From Nannocystis bainbridge (GTDB taxonomy: Bacteria; Myxococcota_A; Polyangia; Nannocystales; Nannocystaceae), in the NCBI RefSeq assembly GCF_028368995.1, contig NZ_JAQNDL010000002.1, forward strand, positions 62,001 to 126,000: a stretch of DNA of 64,000 nucleotides, in the 5' to 3' direction. The notes under the pieces were generated by a model. The model was not told the origin of the DNA. It searched no databases and was given only the letters and a program-made list of their open reading frames with translations. A program made the translations under genes and the position numbers. Below are positions 8,773 through 17,011 of this stretch, piece after piece (position 1 is the stretch's first letter; each line of letters begins with the position of its first letter).

Positions 8773-10124
8773 GGTTGCATTCCAGCGCAGGCGCCGTCGA
8801 AGGCGAGCCGCGGCAGCGCGAGCCCCAGGCTGGCGTTCGGGGCGGCCAGCGCCGGCTCGTCGCCGTTGCCGTAGCAAGCGACGTCGGAGTCGGGCGCGAG
8901 CCCCTCGACGCGCAGATACAGCTCTTCGTGGGCCATCGGCGCGTCGTCCCACACCAGCGGCTCGATGCGGGGCAGACCGCCGAGGGTGGCGCAGGGGACG
9001 GTGGCGACGCCGTCGAGCACGATCGGCGGGTCGCCGCCGTCGCGCAACGCCGCGGTCGGGACGACCTCGAGGTCGGCGTCGAGCACGGTGACGCGGACGC
9101 GGTCGATCACGAGGCCCGGCTCCGGCTCGCAGGTCGTGAGGGGCAGCTGCTCGGAGCCGCTGAGGAACGCCAGCGAGAACTCGAAGCCAGCCTCGATCGG
9201 CGCGAGGAAGCTGGCGATCGTGAAGTCGGCGACGAGGTCGACGCTCTGGAAGCCCTCGGGCGCGAGGGTGAAGGTGGTGATGTCGAGGTCGAGCGTCGGG
9301 ACGGCGAGCACCTTGCCGCCCGGGCCGAGGCCGGTGACCGAGAGGGTGTAGTCGCCGGGATCGAGCGACTCGGTGAAGGTCTGGGCGGTGGTGGTGCAGG
9401 GGAAGCGGAGCTGCTTGGTCGTCGGCCCGGTGATGGCGAGCTCGATCTCGCTGAGGCCGAGGCCGTTGCAATAGGCGCTCGGGTTGCCGCCCATCAGCCG
9501 CGGGCGCACCACGACCTGCGCTCCGGCGCTGTCGCCGACCTCGAGGCCAGTGCGGTCGCCGGCGCACGAGGGGTCGGCGAGGTCGGTGTAGCCGTCGCGG
9601 TCGTTGTCGATGCCGTCGCTGCACTGCGGCGCGCCGACGATGACGAACTCGGGCAGCCGCTGGCCCTCGCCGGTCTCGCGGATCACGACGTCCTGGGCCG
9701 CGGAGGCGAGGACTTTTTTGCAGGAGGTGTCGATCTCGCTGCCGTCGGTGTCGGCGTCGGGATCGGCGGGCTCGTCGGCGCAGAACTGGACGCCGCGGCG
9801 ACCCAGGGCGGTGACGGTGACGCTGTAGGCGCCGGCTCCGACCTCCGGCCCCGGGGCGCGCGCTTCAGGGTCGTCGAAGCCGGCGGGGAAGCAGGGGAAC
9901 TCGCGCTCGTCGATCAGGGTGTCGGCGCCGTCGCGGGTGCTGATGCGGATCCGGCTGATGCCGAGCTGGGAGCACTGGTCGACGGAGACGAGCCCGCGGG
10001 GCTCGCGGACGTCGACGTCGGTGAGCGGCTGCAAGCGCCAGCGGACCCAGAAGCTGGGGTCCTCCGCGCAGCCGACCGCGGCGACGGACGCGAGCGCGAG
10101 GGGAGCGAGGCGGGCGCGGAGCAT
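8769..10124 (-). CDS. exported lipoprotein with Asp-rich calcium-like loop
   Basis: 451 residues from the ATG giving MLRARLAPLALASVAAVGC, a lipoprotein signal whose lipobox ends at C19. The body is beta-rich with many paired cysteines. Near residues 185-205 it carries CSDGIDNDRDGYTDLADPSC, a D-x-D-x-D-G-type loop flanked by cysteines that is common in myxobacterial surface proteins. Two halves look alike (GAYSVTVTALGRRGVQ and GDYTLSVTGLGPGGK), which suggests duplicated beta-sandwich domains. It is third in a minus-strand operon of lipoproteins. Ligand and role are unknown. Confidence 0.75.
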   Translation of the reverse strand: MLRARLAPLALASVAAVGCAEDPSFWVRWRLQPLTDVDVREPRGLVSVDQCSQLGISRIRISTRDGADTLIDEREFPCFPAGFDDPEARAPGPEVGAGAYSVTVTALGRRGVQFCADEPADPDADTDGSEIDTSCKKVLASAAQDVVIRETGEGQRLPEFVIVGAPQCSDGIDNDRDGYTDLADPSCAGDRTGLEVGDSAGAQVVVRPRLMGGNPSAYCNGLGLSEIELAITGPTTKQLRFPCTTTAQTFTESLDPGDYTLSVTGLGPGGKVLAVPTLDLDITTFTLAPEGFQSVDLVADFTIASFLAPIEAGFEFSLAFLSGSEQLPLTTCEPEPGLVIDRVRVTVLDADLEVVPTAALRDGGDPPIVLDGVATVPCATLGGLPRIEPLVWDDAPMAHEELYLRVEGLAPDSDVACYGNGDEPALAAPNASLGLALPRLAFDGACAGMQP

Positions 10125-10134
10125 CAGGGCCGGT

Positions 10135-10893
10135 CTATCCGTCACAGGCGGGGTTTTCAAGGTCCAGGGCGATCTGGACGGGTGAGTCTTCGATGGCGAG
10201 GGCGCGCGAGCAGGTCCGGCCGTCGATCTCGAGATCGAGGCGGTAGCGCCCGGGGTCGAGGCCCTGCACGCGGTGGGCGCCCGCGAGGCCGGTGCAGGGC
10301 TGCGACTGACCGCCGAGGCGCAGGCCGCGATCGCTGGCGAGGGCCTGGCGATAGAGCGCGGGCGGCTCGTCGCCCTCGGCGAGGAACAGATCGGCAGCGG
10401 GGTCGGCGTAGCGCAGGGCGACGGTGAGGTCGCCGCACGCGCCGGTCAGGGCGAGGTCGAGCTGTTGCGGCGGGCGCTGCAGCTCGAGGTCGACGAGGGT
10501 GATCGCGTGGCTCTCGACCTCGCCGACGGCCAACGCGATGGCGAGCGGCGCGTCGTCGGTGGCCCGACCGCTGGCCGTCAGGTCGTAGGTGCCGGCCCGC
10601 AGGTCGAGGAAGATCTCCGGCGTCTCGACCGTCCGCGCCGCTGGCGAGATGTTGCCGGCCTCACACGCATAGGCGAACACGCGGTCGCGTGCGGGGTCGG
10701 CGGCGTCGACCACCTGCACGGCCACCCGGGACAGGCCCGTGCCGAGGCAGGTGCGCGCCCGGCGAGCTTCGGGGCCGTCGACGGCGTTGACCTCGCGCGC
10801 GCTCCACGTCAGCTCGAGGCCGGTGGCCCCGCCCGCGGGCAAGACGCACGCCGGCCCCAAGAGCCAGGTCCCTAGGAGCAACCGGCGCAGCAT
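10135..10893 (-). CDS. exported lipoprotein, beta-rich
   Basis: 252 residues. MLRRLLLGTWLLGPAC is a short lipoprotein signal with the lipid-bearing Cys at about position 16. The remainder has eight or so cysteines and repeated 'L-x-A-G-T-Y-D-L-T-A-S-G' and 'L-D-P-G-R-Y-R-L-D-L-E' strands, the same PEGA-like motif (…G-x-Y-x-L-x-(V/L)…) seen in the next lipoprotein. This suggests a small carbohydrate- or surface-binding beta-domain. The start overlaps the end of the preceding gene by 22 bases. Function unknown. Confidence 0.72.
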   Translation of the reverse strand: MLRRLLLGTWLLGPACVLPAGGATGLELTWSAREVNAVDGPEARRARTCLGTGLSRVAVQVVDAADPARDRVFAYACEAGNISPAARTVETPEIFLDLRAGTYDLTASGRATDDAPLAIALAVGEVESHAITLVDLELQRPPQQLDLALTGACGDLTVALRYADPAADLFLAEGDEPPALYRQALASDRGLRLGGQSQPCTGLAGAHRVQGLDPGRYRLDLEIDGRTCSRALAIEDSPVQIALDLENPACDG

Positions 10894-11534
10894 CCCACGA
10901 GGTCCATGACGGTGCGGCCCTGCTCGGACGGCTCCTGCACGCAGGCGTCGAGGCCGGTGAGCACGAACAGGTAGACTTGGAGGTCGGTGAGGAGGCCCGG
11001 CTCGACGGTGCGGCTGCGCGGGCCAGGGGTGAGGGCGCAGGCTGGGCCGAGCTCGCAGACGCATCCATCGGCGAATTGGGCGACCACGCCGACCTCGAAG
11101 TCGTAGGGCTCCTGCTCGCGGGCGGTGACGATGGAGAACCCGCGCGCGGCCTTGCAATCGTACGTGAGCACGTCGACCTGGCAAGATTCGTCGGTGGCGC
11201 AGGCCTGCGGGCAGTCCGGCTCGCACAGGCGGAGCTGGGCATGCAACTGATAGGGTTTGCGCGGGCCGTCGGCGGTGACGCGGCCGATGAAGCCGCACAG
11301 GTCGCCGAACCTGGCGGCGTCGGCGTCACAATTGTCGATGTCGTCCAGCTCGCCGGCGGGGAAGATCGAGCGGCCGGCGGCGTCGACGACGGTCCAGTTC
11401 AGCTCGACCTCGCCTTTGTCGCGCACGCAGGCGGCGATCGTGACGAGCGCGAGGATCGCTCCTACCGCCGGGCTCGGGCGCCGCCGCAGGGGCGAGGCGG
11501 GCGCGGGCGCGAGCGCGTGGGCGGGGCGAGGCAC
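10872..11534 (-). CDS. exported Cys-rich lipoprotein, first gene of operon
   Basis: 220 residues from a GTG start. No ATG precedes the signal peptide in frame; the GTG gives an Arg-rich N-region, the hydrophobic core AVGAILALVTI and the lipobox AAC. The mature part contains at least twelve cysteines, several in pairs (LCEPDCPQACATDESC, CVCEL), so it is probably disulfide-stabilised outside the cytoplasm. It heads an operon of three lipoproteins and one cytoplasmic protein, divergent from tolQ across 81 bases. Partner and substrate unknown. Confidence 0.7.
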   Translation of the reverse strand: MPRPAHALAPAPASPLRRRPSPAVGAILALVTIAACVRDKGEVELNWTVVDAAGRSIFPAGELDDIDNCDADAARFGDLCGFIGRVTADGPRKPYQLHAQLRLCEPDCPQACATDESCQVDVLTYDCKAARGFSIVTAREQEPYDFEVGVVAQFADGCVCELGPACALTPGPRSRTVEPGLLTDLQVYLFVLTGLDACVQEPSEQGRTVMDLVGCCAGCS

Positions 11535-11615
11535 GGCCGGAGGATAGCAAAACCGGCGTCGTCGGGGGCGGCCCGCGGTTTGACGGGGCCGGGCGGGGGC
11601 GTGTAGCCTGCCGGC

Positions 11616-12320
11616 GTGTTGCTCCCCGTGCCCAGCTTGCTCGCCGAGATCGACATCCTCCACCTGCTGTTCGGCGCCAAGGGCCTCGTGCTCGTGGTCG
11701 GCATCCTGCTGGTCATCTCGATCTTCACCACGGTCTTCGTGATTCTCTACAAGCTGATCCACATCAGCCAGGCGCAGTCGCAGTCGATCACGTTCCTCGA
11801 CCGGTTCTGGGAGTCGAAGCGCCTCGACGACATCTACCGGGTCGCCGAGCAGCTCAAGTACAGCCCGCTGGCGGCGATGTTCCGCGCCGGCTACATCGAG
11901 CTGTCGAAGGTCAAGAAGGGCCAGAACGAGGCCACCGGGTCGATGCACGAGAAGATGGACGGGCTCGAGAACATCGAGCGCGCGCTGGTCCGCGCCAGGG
12001 TCAGCGAGACGACCAAGCTCGAGAACCTGATGCCGCTGCTGGCCACCATCGGCTCGGCCGCGCCGTTCGTCGGTCTGCTCGGCACGGTGTGGGGCATCAT
12101 GGAGGCGTTCTCGGCCATCGCCGCGTCCGGTTCGGCCGACCTCGCGGTCGTCTCGGGCCCGATCGCCGAGGCGCTGGTGGCGACCGCGACCTCGCTGATG
12201 AGCGCGATCCCGGCGGTCATGGCGTACAACTACTTCAATCGCCGCATCAAGGTGCTCGGCGCCGAGATGACCACGTTCGGCAGCGACTACACCAACATCG
12301 TCAAGCGCCACTTCTTCTAG
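11616..12320 (+). CDS. tolQ: TolQ/ExbB-type proton channel subunit
   Basis: 234 residues with the MotA/TolQ/ExbB layout: one N-terminal membrane helix (about 18-42, VLVVGILLVISIFTTVFVILY), a cytoplasmic loop, then two helices in LMPLLATIGSAAPFVGLLGTVWGIM and EALVATATSLMSAIPAVMAYNYF. The G-L-L-G-T-V-W-G-I-M segment is diagnostic. With TolR it would form the inner-membrane motor that uses proton motive force to energise the Tol system. The start is GTG. Gene order with tolR, a TolA-like gene and tolB supports Tol rather than Exb identity. Confidence 0.9.
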   Translation: MLLPVPSLLAEIDILHLLFGAKGLVLVVGILLVISIFTTVFVILYKLIHISQAQSQSITFLDRFWESKRLDDIYRVAEQLKYSPLAAMFRAGYIELSKVKKGQNEATGSMHEKMDGLENIERALVRARVSETTKLENLMPLLATIGSAAPFVGLLGTVWGIMEAFSAIAASGSADLAVVSGPIAEALVATATSLMSAIPAVMAYNYFNRRIKVLGAEMTTFGSDYTNIVKRHFF

Positions 12321-12357
12321 GCCGCGACCGGTCGCCTGCTACGATCACGGTGTACGC

Positions 12358-12804
12358 ATGAGCAGCAAGGTCACAGCAGACGCGATCCAGGGCGAGGGCC
12401 CGGTCTCGGCGATCAACGTCACGCCGCTGGTCGACGTGATGTTGTGTCTGCTCATCATCTTCATGGTGTCGACGCCGTTGATGGCGCCGAAGCAGCCGCA
12501 GAAGATCGATGTGCCGAAGGCCAAGGCGCAGGCGATCGCGCAGGAGCAATTCCTGCTGGCGACGGTCTCGGTCGACGCCAAGGGCGACGTCTTCATGGGC
12601 ACGGTCGCGCTCTCGCGCGACCCCGCGACCATGACCAACGAGCTCAGCAGCAACGCGCGCCTCAAGCAGGAGGGCGTGGCCTTCATCCAGGGCGACTCGA
12701 ACATCGACTTCAGCCGGATCGTCGAGGTGCTCGTCGCGTTGCGTACGGCAGGGGTGTCCAAGGTCGGGTTCCTGACCGACCCGAAGGTCCCGCCGCGCAC
12801 CTGA
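12358..12804 (+). CDS. tolR: TolR/ExbD-type biopolymer transport protein
   Basis: 148 residues: a short cytoplasmic start, then INVTPLVDVMLCLLIIFMVSTPLM, the family signature in which the membrane helix carries the proton-binding Asp (here D in PLVDVM). A periplasmic domain follows. The segment AVSINVTPLVD matches TolR/ExbD closely. It lies 37 bases after tolQ and 12 before the TolA-like gene, so all are probably one transcript. The predicted role is stator and proton channel partner of TolQ. Confidence 0.92.
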   Translation: MSSKVTADAIQGEGPVSAINVTPLVDVMLCLLIIFMVSTPLMAPKQPQKIDVPKAKAQAIAQEQFLLATVSVDAKGDVFMGTVALSRDPATMTNELSSNARLKQEGVAFIQGDSNIDFSRIVEVLVALRTAGVSKVGFLTDPKVPPRT

Positions 12805-12816
12805 GAGGGAACGAGC

Positions 12817-13671
12817 ATGTCCGAGATCAAAGTCCGCTCCGTGCCGATGCTGCTGACGCCGTTCGTCGAGCTGGGCCGCCAGTTCGGCGACATCCTCCGC
12901 AACCCGACGGCGTTCTTCGGCAGCCTGCTCGGTTCGGCGCTGCTGACCGGCGGCGTCGCGGCGCTGGTGATGTTCGGACCGACCTTCGAGGTCTCGGCCG
13001 AAGAGGACGACGACGAGCTCGAGATGGAGTTCGTCCCCGGTGAGCTGGTGCGGCTCGGGCCCAAGCTCGACCCGACCCAGATCCCGGAGAAGATCATCGT
13101 CGAGAAGACGGTCGCCGCCGAGGCCGCCGCCGAGACCACGGTGACGACGGACGAGAAGGCGCAGCCGACCACCGAGCCGAAGAAGAACGAGCCGAAGAAG
13201 ACCGACGCCAAGTCGACCGAGAAGCCCGATCCCACCAAGAAGGGCGCCAAGGAGTCGACCAAGAATCAGGACTCCAACACGCCGCACAACGATCTGCCGA
13301 CGGTCAAGGAGCTGCCCGGCGACCCGTTCGGCGACGCGGGCGGCTGGTCCGACACCTTCAAGGCCGGCGACCCGTGGGCCACCGAGGTCATGAAGGTGTT
13401 GAACGGCATGAAGGTCGGCACCTTCGGCGCCGAGGGCAAGGACGCGACCTTCAAGTTCCGCCTCGAGGTCTGCCCCGACGGCAAGCTGTCGGCGCAGCAG
13501 AAGCAGGGCACCGGCGACACCACGCTCGACTCGCGGATCAAGAGCACCATCGAGGGGCTCAAGGTCAGCGTGCCGGCGGGCGTGGCCGACCTGCTGAAGG
13601 GCAAGTGCAAGAAGATCCAGTACGAGTTCACGTGGCGCGGCAAGGGTGCCGGCGCCGGCGCGGTCAAGTAA
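12817..13671 (+). CDS. TolA/TonB-like energy transducer
   Basis: 284 residues. A single membrane helix near 38-58 (GSLLGSALLTGGVAALVMFG) is followed by an acidic patch, a Lys/Pro/Thr/Glu-rich extended region (about 85-150, many KK and EPKK steps) and a globular C-terminal domain of about 95 residues with one Cys pair. Helix, rigid charged spacer and small C-terminal domain are the architecture of TolA/TonB proteins that reach across the periplasm. The C-terminal domain is TonB-C/AgmX-like rather than classic TolA domain III. Position between tolR and tolB supports the role. Confidence 0.78.
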   Translation: MSEIKVRSVPMLLTPFVELGRQFGDILRNPTAFFGSLLGSALLTGGVAALVMFGPTFEVSAEEDDDELEMEFVPGELVRLGPKLDPTQIPEKIIVEKTVAAEAAAETTVTTDEKAQPTTEPKKNEPKKTDAKSTEKPDPTKKGAKESTKNQDSNTPHNDLPTVKELPGDPFGDAGGWSDTFKAGDPWATEVMKVLNGMKVGTFGAEGKDATFKFRLEVCPDGKLSAQQKQGTGDTTLDSRIKSTIEGLKVSVPAGVADLLKGKCKKIQYEFTWRGKGAGAGAVK

Positions 13672-13674
13672 GTG

Positions 13675-13699
13675 GATCGCCGCCGCGTTGCGGCGGATC
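13675..13699 (+). terminator. GC hairpin after TolA-like gene
   Basis: CCGCCGC-GTT-GCGGCGG with flanking GAT/ATC gives a stem of about ten base pairs just after the stop codon. No T-run follows. It may attenuate rather than end transcription, since tolB lies on the same strand 170 bases on. The rest of 13700-13866 holds nothing further that I recognise. Confidence 0.4.
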
Positions 13700-13866
13700 G
13701 GGGTGACAAATTGTCTGCCAGGGCTCGCTGGGCGGCTCGCGGCGGCCGGCCGGTGGGGCCGGCCCCCAGCGCGTCTGCGGGCCAAAGCGGCACAATTGGG
13801 GCGCGGGGGGTTCCCCCGGCCTTGACGGGCGGGTATGGTTGGCGCGCTCAGAAGGTGCCAACGCCC

Positions 13867-15141
13867 ATGAAGCGGACCCTGCTCGGAACTTCTTTCTTCG
13901 CCACCCTCCTGCTCGCCACCTCGTTCTACGCGGGCAAACAGCCGGCTCTGGCCAACGCGGCTCCGGCCGCGGGCTCCGAGGTCGACCTCGGCGGCGGGTT
14001 CACGCTGCTGCGTCTCGCGGTCCCGGCCGACGGCCGCATCGGCGACATCCTGCGCAAGAACGCGTTGATCTCGAGCGGCTTCGAGGTCATCGACCGCCGC
14101 AGCATCCCGGCCGCGCTGATCAAGGCCAACGACTTCGACCAGAAGGGCTGGCAGGACATCGGCGCCCAGGCCGTCATCCTCGCCGACGAGGTCGGCGGTC
14201 AGTTCAAGTTCCGCCTGTTCGACATGGGCGCCGGCGGCAAGCCGGTGCTGTCGCGCGGCTACGCGGCCAACGACCCGCTCAAGGCCGCCAACCGGTTCAT
14301 GAACGACGTCATCGAGCACTACACCAAGATCCCGGGTGTGTTCGGCTCGCGCATCGCGTTCGTCCGCACCAACCGGACGCCGACGGTGACCAAGAACGTG
14401 TTCACGATCGAGATGAACGGCGAGTCGCCGGCCTCGATCACCAACAACCGCTCGCTCAACATCTCGCCGTCGATCGGGCCGGGCGGGCAGGTGCTCTTCA
14501 CCTCCTACGCCAAGCGCAACCCCGACCTGTGGATGAGCTCGGGCGGCTCGCTGAGCCGGATCAGCACCCAGCGCGGCCTCAACCTCGGCGGCGTGATGAG
14601 CCCCGACGGCTCGAGCATCGCCCTGACGCTGTCGAAGGACGGCAACTCCGAGATCTACCTCATCGACACCGGCGGCACGATCAAGGCCCGCCTGACCAAC
14701 AACGCGGCGATCGACGGCTCGCCGACGTGGAGCCCGGGCTCGAACCAGCTCGCGTTCGTGTCGAGCCGCTCGGGCGGCCCGCAGGTGTTCCGCATGGGCT
14801 CCAACGGCGCCGGCGCGGCCCGCCTGACCAAGCAGGGCACCTACAACCAGACGCCCGACTGGAACCCCGGCCAGGGCGCGCGCGGCAACCTCGTCGCCTA
14901 CGCCGGCCGCGACAACTCCAACCGCTACGACATCTTCGCCATCGACGTCGGCAGCGGCAAGCTGTCCCGCCTGACCCAGAACCCGGGCCGCAACCTCGAC
15001 CCGAGCTGGTCGCCCGACGGCCGCATGATCGCCTTCCAGTCGACCGTCGGCGGCATCGTCGTCGCCAACGACAAGGGCAACAACCAGCAGGTCATCGCCA
15101 AGGCCGGCACCACGCCCGACTGGGGCCCGCGCAGCGAGTAG
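13867..15141 (+). CDS. tolB: TolB, periplasmic beta-propeller protein
   Basis: 424 residues. A signal peptide (LLGTSFFATLLLATSFYAG, cut near ALA-NA) precedes an N-terminal alpha/beta domain (about 35-165) and a beta-propeller with PD40 motifs: ISPSIGPGGQVLFTSY, MSPDGSSIALTLSKDGNSEIYLID, WSPGSNQLAFVSSRSGGPQVFRM, WSPDGRMIAFQST. These are the TolB repeats, which bind Pal and help outer-membrane constriction at division. No pal gene is seen downstream; the next gene encodes an exopolyphosphatase. Length matches the family. Confidence 0.92.
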   Translation: MKRTLLGTSFFATLLLATSFYAGKQPALANAAPAAGSEVDLGGGFTLLRLAVPADGRIGDILRKNALISSGFEVIDRRSIPAALIKANDFDQKGWQDIGAQAVILADEVGGQFKFRLFDMGAGGKPVLSRGYAANDPLKAANRFMNDVIEHYTKIPGVFGSRIAFVRTNRTPTVTKNVFTIEMNGESPASITNNRSLNISPSIGPGGQVLFTSYAKRNPDLWMSSGGSLSRISTQRGLNLGGVMSPDGSSIALTLSKDGNSEIYLIDTGGTIKARLTNNAAIDGSPTWSPGSNQLAFVSSRSGGPQVFRMGSNGAGAARLTKQGTYNQTPDWNPGQGARGNLVAYAGRDNSNRYDIFAIDVGSGKLSRLTQNPGRNLDPSWSPDGRMIAFQSTVGGIVVANDKGNNQQVIAKAGTTPDWGPRSE

Positions 15142-15163
15142 GTCCTTCGGGACATGTCCCAAC
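15142..15163. repeat. period-14 family hairpin overlapping the ppx start
   Basis: GTCC-TTCG-GGAC with ATGTCC following: one TTCG-loop hairpin placed between tolB and the phosphatase gene. The ATG at 15154 lies inside the palindrome, so the repeat supplies the start codon and the first residues (MSQQ). Confidence 0.8.
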
Positions 15164-16104
15164 AGTCAGGTGAGCCTGCGACGCCGCGCGCCGCGGATCC
15201 GCGAGGATCCTGGCGCGCGGTCATTGATATCGGGACCAACAGCGTCCTGCTGCTGATCGCGCGCTGGCACGGCGACGACCTCGAGATCGCGCTCGACCAG
15301 GCGACGATCACCCGCCTCGGCAAGGGCGTGGCCGCGTCGGGAGTGCTGGCGCCCGAGTCGATCGCGCGCACGCTCGCGGTGCTGAAGCAGTACCGCGAGA
15401 CGGCGGAGCGCCATGGGGCGACGCCGCTGGCCGTGACGACCGAGGGCGTGCGCCTGGCCAGCAACCGCGACGATTTCCTGACGCCCGCGGCCGCGGTGCT
15501 CGGGGCGCCGGTGCGGCTGCTCAGCGGCGCGGAGGAGGCCGAGCTGTCATACCGCTCGGTGGCGCAAGAGCTGGGCCCGACGACGGCGCTGCGCGTGCTC
15601 GACATCGGCGGCGGCTCGACCGAGCTGGCCGTCGGCGAGGGCGAGCGGCTGATCTCGTCGGTGTCGCACCCGATCGGCGCGGTGCGACTGTTCGAGCGGT
15701 TCGTGACCCAGGATCCGCCGGCGCCGAGCGAGGTGGCGCAGATCGAAAAAACGGCCCTGGAGACGCTGCAGCGCGGGCAGCCGCTCGATCCGGAGCCCGT
15801 GCTCACCGGCCTCGCGGGCACGGTCACGACCGCGGCGGCGATGCTGCTGGGGCTGACGCAGTACGACCGCGAGCAGGTCGACGGCTCGACCTTCACGATC
15901 GATCAGGTCCGCGACCTCCGCGATCGCGCGGCCCGGGTGACCGTCGCCGAGCGCTGCCAGATCTGGCCCACGCTCGAGCCTGCGCGCGCCGACGTGATCG
16001 TCGCCGGCATGACGATCCTGCTGGCGGCGATGCAGCACTGCGGGGCCACCAGCCTGGCGGTGCGCGACCGCGGGCTGCGTTACGCGCTGATCGAGAGGGA
16101 ATGA
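15154..16104 (+). CDS. Ppx/GppA-family exopolyphosphatase/pppGpp phosphatase
   Basis: 316 residues, one ASKHA actin-like unit pair. It holds the phosphate-1 motif AVIDIGTNSVLLLIARW near residue 22, the adenosine/acidic strand VTTEGVRLASN near 90, and the phosphate-2 motif VLDIGGGSTELAVGEG near 148. These define the Ppx/GppA family, which releases phosphate from polyphosphate or from pppGpp; which one cannot be told. The short length means it lacks the C-terminal HD-like domain of E. coli Ppx. The start codon lies in a repeat palindrome; the stop overlaps the next gene by four bases. Confidence 0.88.
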   Translation: MSQQSGEPATPRAADPRGSWRAVIDIGTNSVLLLIARWHGDDLEIALDQATITRLGKGVAASGVLAPESIARTLAVLKQYRETAERHGATPLAVTTEGVRLASNRDDFLTPAAAVLGAPVRLLSGAEEAELSYRSVAQELGPTTALRVLDIGGGSTELAVGEGERLISSVSHPIGAVRLFERFVTQDPPAPSEVAQIEKTALETLQRGQPLDPEPVLTGLAGTVTTAAAMLLGLTQYDREQVDGSTFTIDQVRDLRDRAARVTVAERCQIWPTLEPARADVIVAGMTILLAAMQHCGATSLAVRDRGLRYALIERE

Positions 16105-16931
16105 TGCGCGTCGACCTGCACTGCCACTCGACCTGCTCGGACGGCAGTCTGACGCCGACCGAGGTGGCGACGCGGGCCCAGGCCGAAGGGGTCGAGCTGT
16201 TCTGCCTGACCGACCACGACTCGGTCGCGGGCTACCAGGCGACCGCGGCTGCGCTGCCGGGAGCCCGCGTGCTGCGCGGGGTGGAGCTGAGCTGCCGCTT
16301 CGCCGACAAGACGGTCCACTTGCTGATCTACGGGATCCGCGACGGCTCCGGGCTGACGGCGCTGGAGGTCCGGCTCGAGAGCGTGCTCGAGGACAGGCGG
16401 ACGCGGCTCAAGGCGATCATCGCCCGCCTGCGCCGGCTCGGGGTCAAGCTCGACGGGGAGAAGATCCTCATCGCCACCCACGGCCACACGCCGGGTCGGC
16501 CCGATGTCGCGCGCGCGCTGGTCGAGGCGGGCGTGGTCCGTTCGCACCGCGAGGCGTTCGAGCGCTACCTCCGCGACGGTGGCCCGGCCGACGTGGCGCT
16601 CGAGCGGGTGTCGCTCGACGAGGGGCTGCGGCTCGGTCGCAACGCGGGGGCGAAGATGTCGCTGGCGCACCCGCACACGCTGCGCTCGCCGCAGCTGGTC
16701 GACGAGATGTACGCGCAGTACCGCTCGGCCGGGCTCGAGGGCATCGAGGCGTACTACGGCCGCTACGGGTCGCAGGAGCGCGGCCAGTGGCTGAACCTGG
16801 CCAAGCGGCGCGAGCTGGTGGTGACGGGCGGGTCGGACTTCCACGGGGCGGCGGTGCCGGAGATCCGGCAGCCGGGGATCGAGCTGCCGGAGCGCCACGC
16901 GGAGCGCCTGCAGGCCTGGCTGGCGGAGTGA
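16101..16931 (+). CDS. PHP-domain metal-dependent phosphoesterase (RNase AM/YciV type)
   Basis: 276 residues. The PHP metal-site motifs are in order: VDLHCHSTCSDGSLTP at the N-terminus, FCLTDHDSVAGY near 33, GVELSC near 60, a His in AHPHT near 185, and GSDFHG near 245. This is the layout of YciV/TrpH-like proteins, some of which are 5'-3' exonucleases that trim short RNAs or act on 3',5'-bisphosphates. The gene overlaps the phosphatase by four bases; two adjacent ATG codons (16101, 16104) could serve. Specificity is inferred from family only. Confidence 0.87.
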   Translation: MMRVDLHCHSTCSDGSLTPTEVATRAQAEGVELFCLTDHDSVAGYQATAAALPGARVLRGVELSCRFADKTVHLLIYGIRDGSGLTALEVRLESVLEDRRTRLKAIIARLRRLGVKLDGEKILIATHGHTPGRPDVARALVEAGVVRSHREAFERYLRDGGPADVALERVSLDEGLRLGRNAGAKMSLAHPHTLRSPQLVDEMYAQYRSAGLEGIEAYYGRYGSQERGQWLNLAKRRELVVTGGSDFHGAAVPEIRQPGIELPERHAERLQAWLAE

Positions 16932-16941
16932 GCCGGGGCGA

Positions 16942-17011
16942 GTGATGTGTCTGTTGCGACATGTGTGAAGCGCCAGGTCCGAAAGGACAGGTGCGAAGGG
17001 GCAGGTGAGCG
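16942..17011. repeat. period-14 array, five units, over an ABC gene start
   Basis: Units start at 16942, 16956, 16970, 16984 and 16998. The first two have a CATGTG/GATGTG core and the last three CAGGT. The final unit contains the GTG used as start codon of the next gene (17005), so the ABC protein begins inside the array. This is an intergenic stretch on one strand. Confidence 0.82.

Noticed and set aside
12301..15162. Very long open frame (953 codons) on the minus strand opposite tolR-tolB
   Set aside because: Composition is Arg/Ala/Val/Asp-rich shadow sequence of a GC-rich genome, and the plus-strand genes carry clear family motifs.
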